Part shown: positions 45,281 through 56,883 of the stretch, in pieces
Numbering within the stretch: position 1 is the first letter of the stretch
Layout: every line of letters begins with the position of its first letter
Source of the DNA: Dysidea avara
Lineage: Eukaryota; Porifera; Demospongiae; Dictyoceratida; Dysideidae
Assembly: GCF_963678975.1 (NCBI RefSeq)
Contig: NC_089275.1
Location: 20,046,467-20,110,466 of the forward strand
Length of the DNA stretch: 64,000 nt
Direction of reading: 5' to 3'
The notes under the pieces: model-generated
The model's input: only the letters and a program-made list of their open reading frames with translations
The model's database searches: none
Told to the model about the DNA's origin: nothing
Program-made: the position numbers and the translations under genes

Positions 45281-48200
45281 TCACACACAATAGTCAAAAT
45301 TCATTACCCATCCAGAAAAGTAGACCGTTCTAATCTGGTACCATGGAACAAAATCGATGTAATTCCCAGGATATCCATGGTATGCATAAGCACAAACACT
45401 AATTGGCCTGTAACTAGCGAATGCTTCAACACATCCTTTGCCTTCCACATAGTAGGTGAATCTTGTGGATACATCAATTCCTCCTTGTACAAGTTCCTAT
45501 AGTGCACAGAGACCATGTATAACACATCTGCCTACTTCAGGCAGTTTGCTATACTTACTGCTAATGAAGCAGATGCTCCTCCTTTAACTGTTAAACTTAG
45601 AGAGGGAACAAGGTTAGCACAGGCTTTTACTTCCAAAGGGCATACACAGCGACCACCATCCAACTGGACACTGACTATTCCTTTAAGGGTAAACCAAATT
45701 GTTGTTATGTACACAAACACAGGATAGCGTTTCGAGAAAACATTGTAATCACGTGAAAATAACGTGCCAGATGAGCTTGTGCAAACAGTGTGTTGACTGT
45801 CTACATTTAAAAACACAGTTGATCCCAATTTTACATAAACCCTGTGATACAGCCTAGAACCAGAAGTACGATCAGAAGACTCAATATCTGCTATATGGAA
45901 TGAATAGCCTAACACATTAGCTCTGACTACAGCTTTGGTGTACAATTTGAGCCGTTTAGTGTATAGCCTCTCCAGTAACCTCCAACAAATGTGCCAGTTG
46001 CTATCTTCATATTCAGGTCACTGATACCAAATGTTTTTTCCCATAAATATCCTTTGTGGTAGGGATAGTCTGTAACATCATTTCTACGTTGATAATAACT
46101 TGCTATCAAGTTGTAATCAGAATTGGATTCATCCCAGTCTGATCCTCGTTTTATCCTTGCATTGTCACTCACTTTATCACGCACAACTTGTCCATAGTTC
46201 AACTGTTGTCTTATTGTGTTGATATGCTGTTGTGCTCTATCAGTACCCACCAGTGTAAGATACTTGATGAGCAATTCATACAGGTTGGGGTTCTCTAGTC
46301 TAACGGCAGTCTTCACTATGGTGTCCAGTAAACCTTCACTGGGATTAACTAGTATTTTATTACCATACGCATCTTTTAGTACCACTATGACCTCTTCAAG
46401 GACATTATCTTCTTTGGTTCCATTCAATAAGGTTATCAAAGCCTTTTGCACAACTAGTTGATCAAGATGAACACCAAGTCCTCTTATGACTGAAATCTGT
46501 GCGTCAGTGTCATTATGACCAAGACTGGACAGTAAAGCATCAATGGCTAATCTAGAGCCAGTGTTTCCAAGGGCATAGTTTAAGAGAAATGATTAAATCC
46601 ATGTTATTGGTAGATGATTTAGCTGTGTCAAGTCTCCTAAGAAGTTCCCCCACTACGACAGTCTGAATATCATGGTCATTGTTCTTAGCTAGTGCTCCTA
46701 GTACCAGCAGTAGGCCATCATCATTTGATGGGTTAATATTAATGACAGTATCAATTAATTCAGGTACAGCTTTTTTAATTTGAACCAACTGGTATAGCAA
46801 GATGTCTCGTTCATCTTCTCCCATGCTCTTTGTTAGCAGTGACCCCAGTATCTGCAAAAGTGTAGTGGTATAGCTATTATGCATGTGTTACTGTTGGGGT
46901 AATGTTTTTAGCTAATGCATGGACAGTCATATAGGGGCTTTGCTCAGTAGTAGATAACTTTAATGAGACACTCTTTTTGAAGTCAGAAGGATGTGTCCTA
47001 ATTGTGAATTACTATTTCTGTAGATTTGTGAGTGAATTTTATGGCAAAATGAAGTAAGACTACATGTAAGCTTATTCACAAATCTGCCACTGTCTTGTAT
47101 TGCAGGATAGTGGTATATACACACTGAAATGGCAGGGCTTGTATATTGTATGTATGCATTATTTATAGCTTTTCAATTAGTTTGGAGTAATTGCAGCAGC
47201 AAGCTAGTAGCCATGTAGTAGAGGGGGCAGAAAGGCCAGTGCCCTCCCCTCCCCCCTCCCTTTCAGAATTTTGCATAGTGCTGTTCATTGTATCAGAGCA
47301 TCATTCAAACAGGTGTGCTTTTATACAAATACCCATAGATTCTGAAGTATAGTATATTTAAAAATGAAGTAGGGGTCTGAGTGATTAAAAGTAGTGAAGT
47401 AAGAGACGAGTGATGGTATTACTGCATAGCTCGGTGGGAAACTCGACATTTATTTTGTTCAGTGCCTAAGTATGGACTTTCCTCCAAGCTATGCTGTAAT
47501 TCCATCATTAATCTCTTGTTTCACTGCTTTTTGTCACTAGTGATAAAAAGTATAGTTTGTGATAAAATGTAATTTTTAAATGCACTAGTTTGTTTAGTTT
47601 TTTTTTTTTTTTTTTTGTTATACCATAATAATAACTATGATGTACAAGTGTAACTTCTATATCATACATGACAGTTGTATAAGGTGACTGCTACATTACA
47701 GTATCTTGAGTTATCCTTTTGCCTACATGAATATCCTAAGAGGCACTAGTTCATGCATTCCTTATTTTTTCTTTTTCCTTATTTTCAGACTGCATGACAT
47801 TTACCCTCTTGCAATGTTAAATTCAGTCAAAACTGCTACCCATGATCATGACCAGATCTAATTTCATAAGCTGACTTTTCAAAATTTCTGAAGGACATTC
47901 CCTACACTCCTTAGAATACTCTTGCTTTGCATTTCAGAGTGTACGGTGACTTACCCGTGTGTCATCCTCCCTTACCTTAGCAAAATCCTAGACCCACCCA
48001 AATGTTGTTTTCCCAATGAATCTCCATGCTTTCATACCTGTTGTGATCGCAGGCTACCATCAACAGCCAGGAAAGAATATATCAGTAGTCTTGTTTTCAT
48101 GCCCACATTGTGTGGCTTGTGAGACAATTGCATATTAGTTTGGACCATGAAATAGTCTAATACATACAATAAGCTTGTACCTTCTTGTAATACTCTATCA

Positions 48201-49096
48201 ACTGATCAATTGCTGGAGTATAGTGTGGTGGAGTACCATGTTCTGCTTCTAACCTTAGTAGTTCTCTAAAGCTGTGCACTACATTAGAGTAAACGATTTA
48301 ATATTAGCTTTTACAGCATATCGTGTAACCATACCTAGTGCAGTGTCATTGGGATTCTTCTTAAGTTTTTCAAACAGCTCGTTAACTGATGGAATGGCAT
48401 CTCTGATTTTTCTAATCTTCAACTATCCAAATTTGGCTGTGTATACAAGAGCGAGTGTACTAAATACACTTATATACATGAAAATGATTGTATTTTTGCA
48501 TGCAAAATCACTGCATGCTACCTGTCCATACTAACCTACATCAATGACTGCTAACAGGCTCCCTCTTTCAACATCAGATGCTGAAAGGTCAGTGAAGATA
48601 GCATCTCTTTTACTTTTACTTTGACAGTAAGCCCTTTTCATTGAGTAAGTTGCATTAGACTGAAATTGCTTACTAAAATCCATAGTGTTATCATAAGTGC
48701 TGTCATTGTTGTCTTCGTCTGATTCTTCACCATTTCCAAAGTTGATTCTAACTTCCAATTTTCCATGTGATTCTTGGAGGATCAGACCAACAAACACAGA
48801 TTCTTCAACCTTGTCATAAACAAGGGCATTTTGTGGTACTTCACCAACCATTGTGATGAGATCACTGGTTCTAACCGTTCGAGTGAACTTTATACCATTA
48901 GATTCAGTATCAAAGCTGTTAGAAAAATAATTATAATAATAGTTGCTTCTAACAGTATACATACTCAATTGTAAGGTATTACGTACATCTGCACAGCTTA
49001 ATTTAATTTTGCATCTATAATTTAACATACACATAATGTGAGATATGGATAGAGCCAGCATCAACCTCTTCAACATTTCCTTCAACATTTCCTTCA
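45281..49096 (-). pseudogene. lipid-transfer-protein gene copy 1, truncated and frameshifted
   Basis: It is the duplicate of 58357-64000. Exons retained: 48536-48915, 48335-48436, 48181-48278, 48038-48115, 45559-46851, 45281-45496, plus a remnant of the next upstream exon from 49031 to the unit junction. The large exon is 1293 nt against 1290 in copy 2. One extra base near 46588 and two extra bases near 45963 each shift the frame. With the signal peptide and first exons missing as well, it cannot encode the full protein. Confidence 0.88.
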
Positions 49097-49100
49097 ACAT
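49068..49100. repeat. duplication junction with 12-bp repeats
   Basis: TTCAACATTTCC occurs in near-perfect direct succession (about two and a half to three units) exactly where unit 1 stops matching 62926-62937 and unit 2 begins. Copy 2 of the exon has a single unit there. The extra units look like templated filler made when the junction formed. Confidence 0.85.
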
Positions 49101-49599
49101 TTTCTTCCGTTGCCACGCACACCGCCAATCGATTGTGGTGTTCGGTGCATGTGGTGATTAGTAACCCTAATGAGCGCCTGATCTTGAGGAAGGTAAACAC
49201 TCATTTTGCCATGCACTTTCTCTAAGACTACGGTCCCTGGGCTGGAGGCTCATTACCGCGCTTGCACTTATTGTCACTGTGTGTGTTTGTGTGGTGTGTG
49301 CATGTTATTGTTATTGACTACTTTTGTACACTAGCTTATTGCTGAGACAAGAAAGCAGGCCATGCTAGCTTGTACATCAAGTGAATGTTATTGTAGTGAA
49401 AAATGTAGTTGTGGTCCTGACCAGAAAAAAGCACTGAACTGCAAGCATACCTTAATGGGTTTAGATACGTAACTGGGTTGGCATGTCTTGCTAGGGTATT
49501 CGCAAATACAGCTGTGCTGAGTGTCGTGAATGTGACATTATCTCCAATGCCAAAGATCAAGGGATTTTATGCATTATCATTTTTCTAAAATATGCTTAT

Positions 49600-49926
49600 A
49601 GGCCAGGCAAACTTGATTAATTGTTTCTCATCCCCACATGCATCTCTTTATATCCCCACCACCTCTAATGTCATTATTGCTGTTATTAATCACATGTATA
49701 TGTATTTTGATACTAAGAAGGTTGGCTTTCATTTTACAGCACAGCAAATGTCACTTGCACCTCAGAAATGGTGGTAAAATGTAAGTACTAGTTCTTAAAA
49801 GGCTTTAGCTAACCTTTATAGTAACAGACAGCTTGATTTGGAGTATTTTCTTTAATAATGAATAATAAAAAATGACCTCCCGCCTGCATGGAAATCCGAA
49901 TTTTTGTGGATGACCTTGCCTGGCCT
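49600..49926. mobile_element. possible MITE with AGGCCAGGCAA ends, unit 2 copy
   Basis: Duplicate of 30389-30715, with the same 11-bp inverted ends. Confidence 0.4.
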
Positions 49927-50821
49927 TAGTGTGATAAAGTGTATACACAGAAATGAACAGTGAGCTATATTGTAATGTGTGTGTGTCAGTCTCTTATGTA
50001 CTGTGCAGATTGCACAATATATTCAAGGTGGTGATAATTAAGCCGTCACAACTATGTATACTGAGCACTTCTGCCGGACATTTGTATTCACATGTGGCTT
50101 AGCTGGTATGGGCTTGGCCAAGCAGCAGTTAGCTGGATAGTTCTTGTCAAGTACCATTGTACACAGAAAGCCCAAACTGGACCTACCACATCACTTGTCA
50201 GCCATCAGGTAGCGCATTATATTATCAAATGTTTCGAGCTGTTTGGTTGTACTATATCAGGCCAATATTGGGATATGTTTATGGTGATGATTTGTTAAAC
50301 AATGACACCTTTTTGCAAATCTGAATGATCACATGTTTATGCTTTCATATGTGCACTGTATCAATCCCTTGATATGATTTGTGGTACAAGCTTGCATTGA
50401 CATTTTTAAGATTATGTCCATTGGAAGCTACTGTGTGTACAAACTAACACTTATGTTTCTCATAACCTCTCTATTCTGGACCATTCTAAGTGTGACTGTC
50501 CTTATTGGAGAAGTGCCCTGGTTTTCAGGGGTCTTATTATTGTATGTACATAAAGAATACCATGACATGGACCGATTATCAGTATCTACATTTCAGGGTT
50601 TTTTTTGGGTACCACATGTACATGCATATATGCATCAACTTTGTATACCTTCTGTAAAAATACTTTTCTTCACTGCTTTTTAGCCCGATACAAATTTCCT
50701 ATGGAACCACCAATAAAGGTAGCTAGATGAAAGAAGTTTCTGAATGTAATGGGACTCACATTGGTGACAGTAGTGTGCTATGTTTTTTTTCTTCCAACTC
50801 AGTTGGAAAATGCAATGGACA

Positions 50822-50827
50822 TTTATT
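50822..50827 (-). promoter_or_regulatory. polyadenylation signal of SDR copy 2
   Basis: AATAAA on the minus strand, about 135 bases beyond the stop codon, as in copy 1. Confidence 0.55.
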
Positions 50828-50960
50828 ACTTGAATGTTTTTAATAGAAAAAATACAGTACACATTACCTCCACAGTAGAAACACGCAAGCTATAAAAGTA
50901 CACAAAATGTACAAGGTTACAGTACACATACATATTCACTGTACAATAGTTACTTCTGTC

Positions 50961-52466
50961 TCATGAGTCTTCCTGAGGCTTGGACTCATCCAGGGGCTCA
51001 GATTCATCCTCAGGTTTTGGAGTTTCATCTGTGACCTCTGTCTTATCACCAGTTTCAGTCTGTTCATCAGGACTTTGGGACTTGACCACAGTCTCCTGTT
51101 TGTCTTCACTTTTAGCTTGGTCATCAGTGGTTTGAATTTCACCCACCTTAGTCTCGCCAGTTTTTGGCTGTTCATCAGGACTACTGGATTGTTCTGTAGT
51201 CTCCTCCTTACTTTGTTCAGTAGTGGTCTCTGATATATCTTTAGTTTGTCCACCAGTGGGAGGAACTTCAGCAGCAGGTTGTTTGTCCCCTTCTTTATCA
51301 TCACCTTGCTTTGCTTCTGGTTTACCACCAGGGCCATAATATTTTGGTGTCTTCTTAACCAGGCCAAATTCGATCAAACTGTAACCTGTCTCAATGACCG
51401 ATTGTTCTGTGTCTCGTGGTTGAATACCGAGTACGTTGACCATTCTGTCATTGACATATGTCAGTCGCTTACCAATCCCTGGGTAAATCAAACTCATCTC
51501 ACCACTAAACTTTGACATAACCCAGGCGACAAACTTGGGTATCTTCATCGTGCCAGCCTTGTACCCTTGAGGGCCAAACTCTTTGTTAACCATCTGACAC
51601 AGTGTCTGAAATAGGACGTTACTTTCTGACACCAGGAGGTAACGTTTTCCATTACACTCTGGATTCTCCATAGCAACAATGTGAGCTCGGGCAACATCAC
51701 GAACATCAATTATTGGCACAGCCAGATCGATACATCCAGGGACCTCTCCTGCTAACATAGCTTTTATGTATCCAACGGAAGTTCCGGCAGATGATTTGGT
51801 AAGAATGGGACCAATAACAGCTCCCGGACAGATAACTGAAAGTTCAAATTTCTTTTCCTCTGGTAGATCCTTTACAAAATCCCAAGCAGCCTTTTCTGCC
51901 AAGGTTTTGCTTCTTTCATAAGGCGGACAAGCTTCTGGTGGGGACCAATCTTCCTCAGTGTACGTATGGTCCTGGCGCTGTGGGTGGCCTATGAAGCCAC
52001 AAGACACTGATGCTAAAGAGCTTGTCACGACTACTCGCTTTACACCTCCACTCTCAGAACAGGCAGATAGCACGTTTATGGTACCATCAACTGCAGGGCG
52101 TATCACTTCATCCGGGTTCTTTGGGACGCCAGCAGGCACGGGCGAAGCGATGTGAAGAACGTATTTGCACCCTTTAACGGCATTTACCCAACATTCTTTG
52201 TCCTGCAGGGTAGCCTCGCATAGTTCAAGAGGATATTTAGCGTCAGGAATTAGCTCCTGTAGTGATTTTACTTTCTCTTCGTTCTTCAGGCTTCTCACCG
52301 TACCGCGCACTCGATAGCTCCCAGAGATCAGGAGTTGCTGGATTGTATGAGTGGCGACGTAGCCTGTAGCTCCAGTCACTAATACTATCGGAACGTCTTC
52401 ATCCACTACTGGCTTAGCTGTTGCCACTTCCACTTCAAGCTGAATGTCCTCTCCGGATGCCATCAT
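50961..52466 (-). CDS. extended short-chain dehydrogenase/reductase, dihydroflavonol-4-reductase-like, copy 2
   Basis: Nearly identical to copy 1, with roughly ten residue differences in 500. These include the catalytic region, where YERSK gives the family's usual YxxSK against YERGK in copy 1, and a changed loop CSESGG for CAGSGS. All other motifs (TGATGYVATH, VVTSSLAS, the acidic Thr/Glu/Lys tail) are kept. Two ATGs are adjacent: the one at 52463 matches the start of copy 1 and the one at 52466 adds one Met. No introns. Only seven bases separate the first ATG from the 445-bp foldback element, so any core promoter and 5' UTR must lie in or beyond it. Confidence 0.9.
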   Translation of the reverse strand: MMASGEDIQLEVEVATAKPVVDEDVPIVLVTGATGYVATHTIQQLLISGSYRVRGTVRSLKNEEKVKSLQELIPDAKYPLELCEATLQDKECWVNAVKGCKYVLHIASPVPAGVPKNPDEVIRPAVDGTINVLSACSESGGVKRVVVTSSLASVSCGFIGHPQRQDHTYTEEDWSPPEACPPYERSKTLAEKAAWDFVKDLPEEKKFELSVICPGAVIGPILTKSSAGTSVGYIKAMLAGEVPGCIDLAVPIIDVRDVARAHIVAMENPECNGKRYLLVSESNVLFQTLCQMVNKEFGPQGYKAGTMKIPKFVAWVMSKFSGEMSLIYPGIGKRLTYVNDRMVNVLGIQPRDTEQSVIETGYSLIEFGLVKKTPKYYGPGGKPEAKQGDDKEGDKQPAAEVPPTGGQTKDISETTTEQSKEETTEQSSSPDEQPKTGETKVGEIQTTDDQAKSEDKQETVVKSQSPDEQTETGDKTEVTDETPKPEDESEPLDESKPQEDS

Positions 52467-52473
52467 TAATTAC

Positions 52474-52918
52474 TTAATAGACGATATGCACACTCTATTA
52501 CTCGAACGAAAAATGATCAATTAAGCGTAGACGGCGCAAAACTCGAAAATAGTCTCGTGCCCAGACCGCCTTTTTTTTTTCTCCGCCCCCACACAAAAAG
52601 AAAAAAGCGGTCTGGGCACGAGACTAAACTTAAAAGCGGAAGTCCCATACAAAAGTATGGGAAGCAAATGCGGCTCGAGCAATAACTCACCACTCGAGCT
52701 AAGGACAGGCCATCTCGCTTGCCATACACTTCTTTCCGTGCAAAAGAAGTGTATGGCAAGCGAGATGGCCTCGAGTGGTGAGTTATTGCTCGAGCCGCAT
52801 TTGCTTCCCATACTTTTGTATGGGACTTCCGCTTTTAAGTTACCGTCGAGTTTTGCGCCGTCTACGCTTAATTGATCATTTTTTGTTCGAGTAATAGAGT
52901 GTGCATATCGTCTATTAA
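52474..52918. mobile_element. foldback element with long palindromic arms, unit 2
   Basis: TTAATAGACGATATGCACAC at the left is mirrored by GTGTGCATATCGTCTATTAA at the right, and pairing continues almost to the centre near 52735 (CTTGCCATACACTTCTTT / AAGAAGTGTATGGCAAG). TTAA at both outer ends would fit a TTAA target duplication, as made by piggyBac-type transposases, but no transposase is present and this assignment is inference. The left arm is interrupted by another element at 52550. Confidence 0.85.
52550..52626. mobile_element. small MITE nested in the foldback arm
   Basis: TAGTCTCGTGCCCAGACCGC and its perfect complement form 20-bp ends around a T/C-rich centre (CCCCCACACAAAAAG). It is absent from unit 1 and from the opposite arm, where CGGTAA stands in its place, so it inserted after the duplication. 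An older relative is at 15549-15643. Confidence 0.85.
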
Positions 52919-53019
52919 TATCACGTGCAACTCTACACACGTCATGCTGCATTATAACACTTTCACTACTAGCTACTTTTGCAGTATCTAGCATTTATAG
53001 CTACAATATGTGCAATATG

Positions 53020-53556
53020 CAGTGTTGGACAAGTTACTTATTAAAGTAACTAGTTACATATTACTTGCAGCTGAACTATTTAGTTACAGTTACATGTTAT
53101 CCATAAAATAAAGTAACCGTATAATAATATTACCTCGAATATTACATGTTATATTACTTTGTGTTCACAGCTTTAAGCCGTCACGTGTGAAACTACCACC
53201 TTATCACGTGACATGATTGCGTTGTTGGACCATGTGCAAATCTTGGTTATAAGTAAGAAGCTGGTGAATAAGCTTCATTCAGAAGGCTTCGTTACTTCGT
53301 TGTGGCTAGGCGTTACTCAGAGGATAACTAACGAGATTAGTAACTTTGTTACTTGTAGTAATAATATTACGTAATATTAGACTCGTTACAGTATAAACTA
53401 GTCTATATTACTTAGGTAACGTGTTACATTTGTAAATAAAATAACTTGAGTTATATTACCTGTTTTTATAGCGTATTTCGTTATATTACTTAGGTACCAC
53501 AAAAGTAATAATATTACGTACCGCGTTACATAAGTAACGCGTTACTCCCAACACTG
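53020..53556. mobile_element. hAT-like MITE with GTTAC-rich body, unit 2
   Basis: Duplicate of 36315-36828 with the same CAGTGTTGG- ends and the same flanking GCAATATG (53012-53019 and 53557-53564). The left end has GGAC for GGGC, and small insertions make it 537 bp. It was present before the duplication. Confidence 0.9.
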
Positions 53557-53867
53557 GCAATATGTACTGTAGCTTTAGCTTGTATGGTTACGTGTAAGTG
53601 GATATATAGAACATCAGCCTTCCTCTGAAGTAGCTAACAAGTTAAGGTCCTATCCTATATGCATACATACACATATTATGTGACACTGTATGGTTACAAA
53701 GGATATAATGCACCTACAGTATACCATATCAGTCATGCCCCAACCCCAGAGCATACAATATGTGGCAGTCATAAAGAGCTAGGGCACATTCAGTCAAAGT
53801 TTCCTCTTAAGAAACAGGCTTCCGAAGGATTCATTGTTTGTCATACAGCTAATATTGTATACATGGC

Positions 53868-54076
53868 ATGATTGACAAGGACTATTGACCATTGAAAAGT
53901 TGATGAATTAAACACTCAAGAACGGAATGCTTCTCCATTGCAACTCGCCCACGCAATATAGCGCGCGCGTCGCTAATAATCAGTGCTCAGCTGGGGTATG
54001 CCGATTGAGATGGTGATTTTTATAAAATTATTTGTACCGTGTAAAATGTTCGTCACGAACGGTATAGCTAGCTGGC
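53868..54076 (+). repeat. segment inverted relative to unit 1
   Basis: It matches the reverse complement of 39457-39670 and directly follows ATTGTATACAT, which in unit 1 is followed by different sequence. Confidence 0.8.
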
Positions 54077-55220
54077 TCCACTGTCCCTGTCCCAAACATA
54101 GCTGGCTAAGGTGTACATCATGACCTCATTAATAAAAGTTTACTGTACTACTGAGACCACATTCTGGTCCCATCAGTGATCATTTTAACAACAAACCTTA
54201 TAAAAATTTCAAGTTAGCTGTTTGCAGTTCTCCAACATATAAACCTGTGGAAAAAACAGTCACATTTAAATTGGTGAATTAAAAAAAAATCTTTATCACG
54301 CACACACACACGCACGCACGCACGCGCACACACACATTCACATCAAAATAAAACACTACAAGGTATGGTAATGGTTGTTTACATTGGTTAATTTTGTGGT
54401 GCGCCACATATAGCAACAAGGGAAATGTGTATCTGTGATCAAGAATTTAATTTAGATTCTAATATCACAATTAGATGGTCAGACTACCTTTGTCAACTAG
54501 AGATGAACTGACTTTTGGTAAAAAGCGAGGGGTAGCCAATGCCTTGGGACTCTTGTATGCTATGTGAGAAATCCAATCAGAAATACACCAATATATTAGA
54601 AACCAAATCCTAAATCCAAAATCACGTAAAAGTAATGGAGAAAGTGAGTTTAACAAAGTAGACATTGATCGATCATGAATAACTAGAACAAGATGTAGAT
54701 CAACAACTGTACAGGTAGTTACTAGTTAGCAATCTCACTGAATGCTTTTAAAAATACATAAAGATTTGGAGTCTCGTACACACCATTTGGGTGCTTTAAT
54801 GAAGGCGCAAATTGGGCATGGGCAGGCAATTCATTACATTCTGTTCGTCGTTTATAACTATCACTGGCAAACTAATGCATATACAATATCAAAGAACGTA
54901 TATATTTAAACAGTTGTATGATACTTATAGACTGTTTTTTCACTGTCAACCACTTCTTGTGCGTGGGACGGCCCACCACCCCTCCCCTCCGCACCCTCCC
55001 ACCCGCCCATCCCCTATATGATATACGTGCTATACAGGTGAGCATATAAAAGTTGCTAAAATTAACAGGTTTTTGTAGAATCAGTTTTATTTTTAAAATT
55101 CTAATTGAACAAACAGTACATTTTCATACTGTAGCTGAATGACATTAAAATACATTGAATTGTCTGATATGAAAAGTTTGTGTGTGTGTTGGTGGGGGGG
55201 GGGAACTACATATGCATGAC

Positions 55221-56135
55221 TTTATGCTGATGACGTGTTGCTCTATCGAGCAATACATTCTGCTGCAGATCATGATATTTTACAACAAGACCTGCATTCA
55301 CTAACACAATGGGCAAAAACATGGCAAATGACGTTTAATTTATCCAAATGTGAGCTACTGCGCATTACAAACAAACAAAACCCCTCAAGGTATTGTTATC
55401 ATATGGATGGTGAGGAGGTGAGATCAGTGCCTAATGCAAAGTATTTGGGAGTTATTCTGGATGAGCATTTAACATTTAATGAACATATTAAGAAAATTGT
55501 TAATAAAGCAAACCAAGTTAGGGTTTTTTTACAAAGAAACATTAGTTCTTGCCCAGCTAGGGTGAAAGAAGCCTGCTATATATCTATGGTGAGACCAGTT
55601 GTTGAATATTCTAGTGTTGTGTGGTCACCTTTTACAAATAAAAACATAAACTTAGTTGAGTCGGTGCAGCGTAGAGCCGCAAGATTTGTGACTGGTGATT
55701 ATGGTTTTATGTCTAGTGTCACAGGGATGTTAAACTCACTTGGATGGACATCTTTGGAGTGTAGGCGAGAAATTTCACGGGTTATCATGCTTTTTAAAAT
55801 ATTACATAATGAAACATCCATTTCCAGTTACCACCTTCCTATGCCAATAACCACATGTACAAGAGGGCACTCTTACAGATTCAGACAGGTATCAGCCCAC
55901 TTAAACATTTATTTGCACTCTTTTTTCCCTGCCACTATCAAAATATGGAACAGCCTCCCAGCTACTGCAATTGAAGCAACCAATGTAGATGACTTTCAGA
56001 AAAGGATTGTAGACTATTTATGTATTAATCCAGCTATATAGTCTAAAATGTTGTACATTTTGTTTTCTTGCATGTATCTGTGCTTTATACTCCCTAATGG
56101 AGGTCTGCACAGTATTAATAATAAATAAATAATAA
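55221..56135 (+). pseudogene. RT4: strongly 5'-truncated APE-type non-LTR retrotransposon
   Basis: The insert starts within the reverse transcriptase active-site motif: LYADDVLLY is formed using one flanking base. It then stays open for about 270 codons (AKYLGVILDEHLTF, MVRPVVEYSSVVWSPFT, RRAARFVTGDYG) to a stop at 56041. The 3' end ATACTCC-CTAAT-GGAGG TCTGCACAG leads into an (AATA)n-type tail. Target duplication ATGAC lies at 55216-55220 and 56136-56140. The same site in unit 1 (near 41222) is empty. It is a recent dead-on-arrival copy. Confidence 0.9.
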
Positions 56136-56291
56136 ATGACAACAAAATTTACACAGTGAAATTTGAAGCATAGTAATACGAATATGATTTATGGGGTCTG
56201 CAGGAACATTTTAATAATAATTGAAGCACTGCATTATGTACATGATTTCACTAGATGTTTGCAAATAATTATAAATAAAGTAATTACTTAC

Positions 56292-56368
56292 AGCTTTAAA
56301 AGAAATTAAGTTAGGGTATCTCAATCTTCTTCTTGCAAACAATGCCCAACAATAGTATAGGGGTCCAC
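56292..56368 (-). pseudogene. disrupted counterpart of the exon at 43620-43700
   Basis: The donor GTAAGTAAT is kept, but the ATG has become a non-start codon and four bases (GCAT) are missing in the middle. Confidence 0.3.
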
Positions 56369-56883
56369 GGCTCTCCGTTTCCACCACCTATGGTTTGGGA
56401 CCTACTCAGACATTAATTGTCACTATAATGAGGTGGTATTATTTGTGAGGTCATGAGATGGTCATATTAATGAAATTAGGTCATGAAGTACACTTTTGGG
56501 ACTAGTATATATTCACACTTCTGCACAGTGAAGTTCACTTCATAACTTATCAACCATCCTCAACAAGCATTGCATGTCAGACATGTGGCAATAATTTAGT
56601 ACTTACAGCTCAAACAAACACTTGTGAAAGCTAGAGCTCAAGCACATGAACAACTTAAAATTAATGCACTCAAAGCACTTGTGTATCTCCAGGTGGTGAC
56701 AACTTCCATACCAGATTTGAGGTCAGCATGAGATATATTCCTTCAAGGGTCGTCCTGCATTTCTATTAATTTTTTGTGCACCTCACAAAAGTCGCTATAG
56801 CTCAAGCATACTGTAATCAATTTGCAACAACCTTGGAGGGAAGAAAGCCTTTGGGTATATTGCAGCACATTACCATTGGAATT

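Larger units (their letters stand above)
29888..49096. repeat. large direct tandem duplication, unit 1
   Basis: From ATTTTCTTCCGTTGCC at 29888 the sequence matches that from 49097 onward, nearly base for base over each shared block. Order in unit 1: a 1.7-kb non-coding block, the SDR gene, a foldback element, RT1, a hAT MITE, an inverted segment with RT2, RT3, and the lipid-transfer-protein pseudogene. It ends inside an exon of that pseudogene. Extra length over unit 2 is mainly three retrotransposons and a 778-bp MITE. Confidence 0.92.

Noticed and set aside
45304-45525. 73-codon minus-strand frame in the last lipid-transfer exon (and 58380-58601)
   Set aside because: Phase-0 splicing from the upstream exon selects a different frame of the same DNA, which is also open.
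47585-47616. Poly-T run near 47.6 kb and its duplicate near 61.47 kb as a pol III terminator
   Set aside because: No pol III promoter or tRNA-like structure lies next to it. It is a simple homopolymer in an intron-equivalent region.
52517-52994. Frames of 80 and 157 codons and a plus-strand frame of 72 codons near the foldback element
   Set aside because: All are readings through the palindromic arms and the nested MITE.
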